Of a DNA stretch of 10,566 nucleotides, positions 6,102 to 10,566 are shown piece after piece. The notes beneath the pieces were generated by a model, which was given only the letters and a program-made list of their open reading frames with translations, did not search any database and had not been told where the DNA came from. How positions within the stretch are numbered: the stretch's first letter is position 1; each line of letters begins with the position of its first letter. Made by a program: the position numbers and the translations under genes. Location of the stretch: positions 1-10,566 of the forward strand of contig PTKB01000071.1 of NCBI GenBank assembly GCA_002937555.1, given 5' to 3'. Source of the DNA: Alphaproteobacteria bacterium MarineAlpha10_Bin2. Its GTDB lineage: Bacteria > Pseudomonadota > Alphaproteobacteria > UBA828.

Positions 6102-7388
6102 ATGGAAATTTTTCTGAATTACGGCAAGGCGCAACTTTCCGTAACGTTGCCGGATGAGCTCGACGTCAGCATCATTCGCAAGCCCGAAATGCCACTGCTT
6201 GACGATCCCGTGGCGGTGCTGGAAGCAGCTTTCGCAGCGCCCGATGGCGGCCCGCCGCTCGCCGATTTGGCAGCAGGTGCGACGACCGCTTGCATCTTAA
6301 TTTGCGATATCACCCGGCCGGTGCCGAACGGCGTGTTTCTGCAGCCGCTCGTGCGCGCGCTGTTGGCCGCCGGCCTGGAGAAACGCGGCATCACCATCCT
6401 CGTCGCCACCGGGCTGCACCGGCCCAATGAGGGCGCCGAACTGGCCGAGTTGGTCGGCGATTCCTGGGTGATGGAGAACTTCCGCGTCGAAAACCATATC
6501 GCCCGCGACGACGCGGCGCATGTGTCGCTCGGCCAAACGCGAAGCGGTACTGTGGTCAGGCTCGACAAGCGCTTTGTGAATGCCGATCTGCGTATCGCCA
6601 CCGGGCTCGTCGAGCCGCATTTCATGGCCGGCTGGTCGGGCGGGCGCAAAGTGATCGCGCCCGGCGTCGCCCATGCCGAAACCATCACCACCTTTCACAG
6701 TGCGCGCTTTATGGAGCACCCGGGTTGCGCCAATTGCATTCTCGACGGCAATCCGCTGCACGAAGAGCAGCTGGAAATCATGGCCATGCTGGGCGGTGCG
6801 CAGGCGCTCAACGTGGTGATCGACGAAGCGCGGCGCATCTCCATGATCAATTTCGGCGAGGTGGTGGAGAGCCATATGGCGGCGGTCGATCATGTCCGCG
6901 CCTATGCCGAGGTCGGCGTGCCCGAGCGTTTTGCCACTGTGGTCACCAGCGCCGCCGGTTATCCCCTCGACAAAACCTACTATCAGACCGTCAAGGGCAT
7001 GGTCGGCCCGTTGGACATTCTTGAGCCGGGCGGATCCCTGGTCGTCGCCTCGGCCTGCTCGGAAGGCATGGGCTCGGCGGAATATGTCGCCTCGCAGCGC
7101 CGCCTGATCGAGGCCGGTGCCGAGCAATTCCTGCGCGAAATCGAAGCCAAAAGCCATGCTTCGGTCGATGAGTGGCAGACTGAAATGCTGTTGAAGCCGC
7201 TCCGCGCCGGGCGCGTCGGCCTCTATACGGAAGGGCTTTCGCAAGAAGAGTTCGCGCTCACCGGCGTTACGCAGATCGCCTCTGTGGCAGCGGCGGTGGC
7301 CGAGGCGGTGGCGGCGGCCGGCGACAACCGGGTGGCCGTCATTCCGGAGGGACCCTATGTGGTTCCGCGCTACCGGCCACAGAGTTGA
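6102..7388 (+). CDS. LarA-family nickel-pincer-dependent racemase/epimerase homologue (DUF2088)
   Basis: Homologue of lactate racemase LarA, a family that interconverts the stereocentre of 2-hydroxyacids using a nickel-pincer nucleotide (NPN) cofactor. At 428 residues it is close to the length of LarA. From memory of the Lactobacillus plantarum enzyme, its key residues all have counterparts at nearly the same numbers: D69 and R72 (DITRP, 69-73), H106 (ATGLHRP), H173, K183 (covalent cofactor lysine) and H199 (nickel ligand), and Y294, Q295 and K298 (YYQTVKG). The H173-K183-H199 spacing matches exactly. It should therefore be a functional cofactor-binding enzyme; its substrate may be another 2-hydroxyacid. 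The cofactor-making genes larB, larC and larE are not in the window. The gene starts 41 bp after the GltD-like gene with only a weak Shine-Dalgarno sequence. The ATG is chosen because LNYGKAQLSVTLPDE matches the usual LarA N-terminus. Its TGA stop overlaps the TTG start of the transporter gene. Confidence 0.92.
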   Translation: MEIFLNYGKAQLSVTLPDELDVSIIRKPEMPLLDDPVAVLEAAFAAPDGGPPLADLAAGATTACILICDITRPVPNGVFLQPLVRALLAAGLEKRGITILVATGLHRPNEGAELAELVGDSWVMENFRVENHIARDDAAHVSLGQTRSGTVVRLDKRFVNADLRIATGLVEPHFMAGWSGGRKVIAPGVAHAETITTFHSARFMEHPGCANCILDGNPLHEEQLEIMAMLGGAQALNVVIDEARRISMINFGEVVESHMAAVDHVRAYAEVGVPERFATVVTSAAGYPLDKTYYQTVKGMVGPLDILEPGGSLVVASACSEGMGSAEYVASQRRLIEAGAEQFLREIEAKSHASVDEWQTEMLLKPLRAGRVGLYTEGLSQEEFALTGVTQIASVAAAVAEAVAAAGDNRVAVIPEGPYVVPRYRPQS

Positions 7389-8938
7389 GCCCGTCCAACT
7401 CAATCGAGGCCGACGCACCGACCCATAGCCGCTTCGCCGATGTTTGCGTGCTCGCGGCGACGGTGAGCGGCTCCAGCCTCGCCATTATCGACGCGACCGC
7501 GGTTAATGTCGCGCTACCGGCGATCCAACAAGATTTCGATGCCGACATCGCTGCCCTACAATGGGTGGTCGAGTCTTACGCGCTGCTTCTCGGCGCGCTT
7601 ATTCTTGTCGGCGGGGTGCTCGGCGATCATCTCGGGCGCAAGCGGCTATTCGCCATCGGCGTCATCATCTTCGCCGCCGCTTCGGCGTGGTGCGGCCTGG
7701 CTTCTGACATTCCTCAGCTGATCGTCGCCCGCGCCGTTCAAGGCGTCGGCGCGGCGCTCGTCGTGCCGGGCAGCCTGGCGCTCTTGAGCGCCCATTTTCC
7801 GGAAGCGCGGCGCGGCCGCGCCATCGGGCAATGGGCTTCGTTCACGACGCTCGCGATCGCGCTCGGCCCGGTGCTGGGCGGCGTGCTGGTGGATGTGGCG
7901 TCGTGGCGCTGGGTGTTTTTCATCAATTTGCCGATCGCCATCTTTCTGCTCGCGGTGCTCTATGCCGGCGTTCCCGAAAGCCGCGACGAAAGCAGGGCGC
8001 AGAGGCTCGATATCGCTGGCGCCGTGCTGATCACCCTCGGCCTCGGCGGTGTTGTGTATGGCCTGCTCGAATCCTCGCGCCTCGGCTTCGCCGCCGCTGA
8101 AGTGTGGGGCGCGATGGTGGCGGGTCTGGTGCTTACCCTCCTTTTCATTTATCGGCAGATGACGGCCGCATCGCCGATGCTGCCGCTCGGGCTGTTCCGC
8201 TCGCGCGCCTTTTCCGGCGCCAACATCATGACTTTCCTGCTTTACGGCGCAATGAGCGGCAGTCTATTTTTCCTGCCGTTCAACCTGATGCAGGTGCAGG
8301 GCTGGAGTGCCACCGAGGCTGGCGCTTCCTTGCTGCCGCTGATCCTCGCTATCGCCATCTTTTCGCTTGGCGCCCAGCGGTTGGTCGCGCAGTTCGGCGA
8401 GCGCCTACCGCTCGCCGTTGGCGCCGCTGTCGCCGCGCTCGGCTTCGCACTTCTCGCTATTCCGGACAGCGAAAGCGGCTATTGGTCGGGCTTTTTCCCC
8501 GGCATTGCCGTGGTCGGATTGGGGCTTGGCATCGCCGTTGCGCCACTTACCATCGTGGTCATGGCGGCCGTGCCGGCGAACCGCGCCGGCCTTGCTTCGG
8601 GCGTCAACAACAGCGCCTCGCGCGTCGCCATGCTGATCGCCGTTGCGGTATTCGGCGTGGTCATGTTCGAGATATTTTCAGGGCAGCTGGAGGCGGCGTT
8701 GCAATCCCTGCCGCTCGACGGTGCGAGCCGCGCCGGGATCGCCGCCCGCATGGCCGAATTGGCCGGGCTGCAAGCGCCGCCTGAGCTCGGCGCCGAGTCG
8801 ACAAGCCTGCTGCGCGACGCCGTCGACGATTCCTTCGTCGCCGGTTTTCGCGCCGTCGCTTTGATTTCCGCCGGCCTCGCCTTGTTGAGCGCCTTGGTCT
8901 CCGCTTTGACGATACCGCCGCGGTCGATAACGAAGTAG
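7385..8938 (+). CDS. MFS transporter, DHA2 (EmrB/QacA, 14-TM) family
   Basis: Inner-membrane proton-coupled antiporter of the major facilitator superfamily, 517 residues, as expected for the 14-helix DHA2 group. Motifs seen are D1 (DATAVNVALPAI, 36-47), motif A in the helix 2-3 loop (GVLGDHLGRKR, 77-87), motif B (RAVQGVGAA, 116-124) and the antiporter motif C (ALGPVLGG, 159-166), followed by SWRWVFFINLPI (173-184). Many hydrophobic segments continue to the C-terminus, with a soluble loop at about 432-480 before the last helix. The start is a TTG at 7385 that overlaps the racemase stop (TTGA). No clear Shine-Dalgarno sequence precedes it, so translation is probably coupled. An in-frame GTG at 7448 would leave little sequence before helix 1 and is a less likely alternative. 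The family usually exports drugs or small organic compounds; here the operon suggests export of a pathway metabolite, but nothing in the sequence names the substrate. Confidence 0.93.
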   Translation: MSPSNSIEADAPTHSRFADVCVLAATVSGSSLAIIDATAVNVALPAIQQDFDADIAALQWVVESYALLLGALILVGGVLGDHLGRKRLFAIGVIIFAAASAWCGLASDIPQLIVARAVQGVGAALVVPGSLALLSAHFPEARRGRAIGQWASFTTLAIALGPVLGGVLVDVASWRWVFFINLPIAIFLLAVLYAGVPESRDESRAQRLDIAGAVLITLGLGGVVYGLLESSRLGFAAAEVWGAMVAGLVLTLLFIYRQMTAASPMLPLGLFRSRAFSGANIMTFLLYGAMSGSLFFLPFNLMQVQGWSATEAGASLLPLILAIAIFSLGAQRLVAQFGERLPLAVGAAVAALGFALLAIPDSESGYWSGFFPGIAVVGLGLGIAVAPLTIVVMAAVPANRAGLASGVNNSASRVAMLIAVAVFGVVMFEIFSGQLEAALQSLPLDGASRAGIAARMAELAGLQAPPELGAESTSLLRDAVDDSFVAGFRAVALISAGLALLSALVSALTIPPRSITK

Positions 8939-8948
8939 GCTGGCGATC

Positions 8949-10499
8949 ATGCGAACGCCGCTAACCGAATTGGATGGCGCAAAGTTTGACGTCGCTGTGA
9001 TCGGCGCCGGCGTCAATGGCGCGAGTGCGGCCCAGCATTTGGCGGCGGCGGGCTTCACGACGCTCTTGGTGGAGCAGAATGATTTCGCCTCGGGCTCGTC
9101 GAGCCGTTCGAGCCGGCTGCTGCATTGCGGCCTGCGCTATCTCGCGCCGGGCACGTCGATGTGGGAATTCGCCTTCCACCCGCGCCGCCTGATGACGGCG
9201 CTCACCATGGCGCGCCAGGCGATGGTCGCGCGCAGCCAGATGGTGCGCGAGACGCCCGAGCGCGTGCGCGCCATGACGTTCTCCTATCCGATCTACAAGG
9301 AAATGCCTTACGCGCCATGGCAGATCGATCTCGCGTTCAAGATCCTGAAACGGTTGGGCCCCAAGGACGTGCCGCTCGATTACCGGCGGCTCAGCCGCGC
9401 TGAAGCACGGCAGAAGCCGCTCTTGAAATGGCTGCGCGATATCGATGCACTGAAAGGCATCGCCCGGTTCCGTGAATACCGCTTCGACTGGCCCGAGCGC
9501 ATCGCCCTCGATGCGGTACTCGATGCCGCACGCCTCGGCGCGGTGGTGCGCAACCACACGGCGCTCGCCGGGCTCGAGCAGGAGGCGAGCGGCAATTGGC
9601 GGCTTACCCTGGCCGACGGGCCGGACGGCTCGGAAGCAACGGTCATGGCGCGCGCCGTGGTGAACACGGCCGGTATCTGGATCGACCGGGTAAACCGCAT
9701 GGCCGACGCAAAGGTCGGACGGCGCATCACCGGCACCAAGGGCATTCATTGCATGTTCCGCCTGCCGCCGGAATGCGCCGACCAAGGCATCGCCAGCATG
9801 AACCGGGATGACGGGCCGTTCTACTGCGTGCCGTGGCGCGGGCTGCATTATGTCGGCCCGACAGAGATGTTGTACGACGGCGATATCGACGATATCCGCC
9901 CGGAAGAAGAAGAAATCGAATGGCTCCTCGGCGAAGCCAATCATTTGCTGCCCGGCGCCGAATTCAAACGCGAAAACATGCTCTTTGCCTGGGCCGGGGT
10001 GCGTCCACTCACTTACGACCCGGCCCAGCCCAAAGGCGCGCGCAGCCGCGAGCTGCACGATCTTTCCGGCGACGGCCTCGACAATATGTTTGCCCTCACT
10101 GCCGGGCCGATCATGACCCATCGCTCGGCGGGGGATATTCTGACGAAGCGCGTGGCCCAACGGGTGCGACCGTCGGGCACGCCAGGCGCGCTCAGCTTCG
10201 CCGCCGGCAAGTTTCCCGACAACACCAACTCGCCGGCCATCGACGACGAGTGGCCGGAATCGACCTTTGCCGACTTGCGCCATGCGGCGGCGCATGAAAT
10301 GCCGGTTGATCTCATTGATCTTCTGTTCCGCCGCTCGGGCAATGGCTGGACCGCCTCGATGGCGGCGCCGATGGCCGAGGATGCGGCGCGCGAAGTGGCG
10401 TCGGAGATGGGCTGGGACGAAGCGCGCATCGCGGCGGAAACGAAAGCCTACCGCACTCATGTCGCGCGCAATCATCTATGGCATGGAGAGACTGACTAG
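8949..10499 (+). CDS. FAD-dependent oxidoreductase, GlpD-like (glycerol-3-phosphate dehydrogenase family)
   Basis: Flavoprotein of 516 residues with the two-domain layout of aerobic glycerol-3-phosphate dehydrogenase: an FAD/DAO domain (about 12-395) and a helical C-terminal domain (about 430-510). The FAD motif GAGVNG (19-24) follows strand VAVI. SSRSSRLLHCGLRYL (51-65) matches the GlpD signature SSKLIHGGLRYL but has Cys60 in place of the first Gly. TKGIH (263-267), VGPTEMLYDGDIDDIRPEEEEI (302-323) and AGVRPL (349-354) match further GlpD blocks. R63, Y64, R352 and probably R367 correspond to E. coli GlpD residues R54, Y55, R317 and R332, which contact the substrate phosphate region. The GGKLTTYR block is instead AGPIMTHR (385-392), so the lysine equivalent to K354 is replaced by Pro387. 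It would pass electrons to quinone at the membrane face if it acts like GlpD. It starts 10 bp after the transporter stop. The substrate may be glycerol-3-phosphate or a related phosphorylated or hydroxy acid. Confidence 0.87.
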   Translation: MRTPLTELDGAKFDVAVIGAGVNGASAAQHLAAAGFTTLLVEQNDFASGSSSRSSRLLHCGLRYLAPGTSMWEFAFHPRRLMTALTMARQAMVARSQMVRETPERVRAMTFSYPIYKEMPYAPWQIDLAFKILKRLGPKDVPLDYRRLSRAEARQKPLLKWLRDIDALKGIARFREYRFDWPERIALDAVLDAARLGAVVRNHTALAGLEQEASGNWRLTLADGPDGSEATVMARAVVNTAGIWIDRVNRMADAKVGRRITGTKGIHCMFRLPPECADQGIASMNRDDGPFYCVPWRGLHYVGPTEMLYDGDIDDIRPEEEEIEWLLGEANHLLPGAEFKRENMLFAWAGVRPLTYDPAQPKGARSRELHDLSGDGLDNMFALTAGPIMTHRSAGDILTKRVAQRVRPSGTPGALSFAAGKFPDNTNSPAIDDEWPESTFADLRHAAAHEMPVDLIDLLFRRSGNGWTASMAAPMAEDAAREVASEMGWDEARIAAETKAYRTHVARNHLWHGETD

Positions 10500-10566
10500 G
10501 TCGTGTACCCATAAGGGGGATTCCCAAATCGCTTCGGATGTGATTCAAGCTCCCGAACTGTGGGAG
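10500..10566. other. Gene-free 3' flank with a short GC hairpin; possible edge of a mobile element
   Basis: The 67 bases after the GlpD-like gene contain no coding sequence that can be supported. CTCCC (10550-10554) and GGGAG (10562-10566) form a 5-bp stem with a 7-base loop ending at the window edge. No T-run can be seen, so a Rho-independent terminator is not shown. The segment beginning GTCGTGTACCCATAA (10500-10514) has the look of an insertion-sequence end, but no transposase, second end or target duplication is visible. Confidence 0.3.

Noticed and set aside
4219..6102. 627-codon open frame on the minus strand opposite the GltD-like gene
   Set aside because: Low-complexity Ala/Arg/Gly/His-rich translation with no family motif, opposite a gene with firm FAD, NAD(P)H and Fe-S motifs. 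It is a shadow frame.
8961..10475. 504-codon open frame on the minus strand opposite the GlpD-like gene
   Set aside because: Arg/His/Ala-rich translation without motifs, fully covered by a recognisable flavoenzyme on the other strand.
1..10566. CRISPR arrays, tRNA or rRNA genes, long direct repeats
   Set aside because: None was seen when reading the window; the sequence is almost entirely unique coding DNA.

Overview
The window is GC-rich, densely coding bacterial DNA. The genes sit almost end to end, with heavy use of G/C at third codon positions. Together with the GlxB/MgsA-type glutamate-synthase-like genes, this suggests an alphaproteobacterium (Rhodospirillales- or Rhizobiales-like). 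That placement is inference from composition and gene families; no rRNA or other marker is present.

Layout. The left edge holds the N-terminal 158 codons of a short-chain dehydrogenase/reductase (SDR) on the minus strand. A 196-bp, relatively AT-rich divergent intergenic region (477-672) follows. It carries a possible sigma-54 promoter and an inverted repeat. From 673 to 10499 there are six plus-strand genes that overlap or are separated by 41 bp or less, so they probably form one operon: (1) a class II glutamine amidotransferase of the GlxB/MgsA type; (2) a fused GXGXG + FMN glutamate synthase-like protein (MgsB+MgsC or GlxC+GlxD in one chain); (3) a GltD-like FAD/NAD(P)H/Fe-S oxidoreductase with an unusual C-terminal extension that looks like a decayed FMN glutamate-synthase barrel; (4) a LarA-family nickel-pincer racemase homologue (DUF2088) with all the cofactor and catalytic residues; (5) a 14-TM DHA2-type MFS transporter starting at a TTG that overlaps the racemase stop; (6) a GlpD-like FAD-dependent dehydrogenase with a changed substrate-site motif. 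The last 67 bp hold no gene; they have a short GC-rich hairpin and could be the edge of a mobile element.

How the genes may work together (inference). Genes 1-3 contain every part of a glutamate-synthase-like machine: a glutaminase that releases ammonia, an FMN/3Fe-4S synthase core with a GXGXG helix, and an NAD(P)H-oxidising electron-input subunit. The usual methylamine N-methylglutamate partners (gmaS, mgdABCD) are not in this window. Instead the module is followed by a hydroxyacid racemase/epimerase homologue, an exporter-like transporter and a hydroxyacid or polyol-phosphate type flavodehydrogenase. One reading is a pathway that makes or consumes an unusual amino or hydroxy acid. The substrates cannot be read from sequence.
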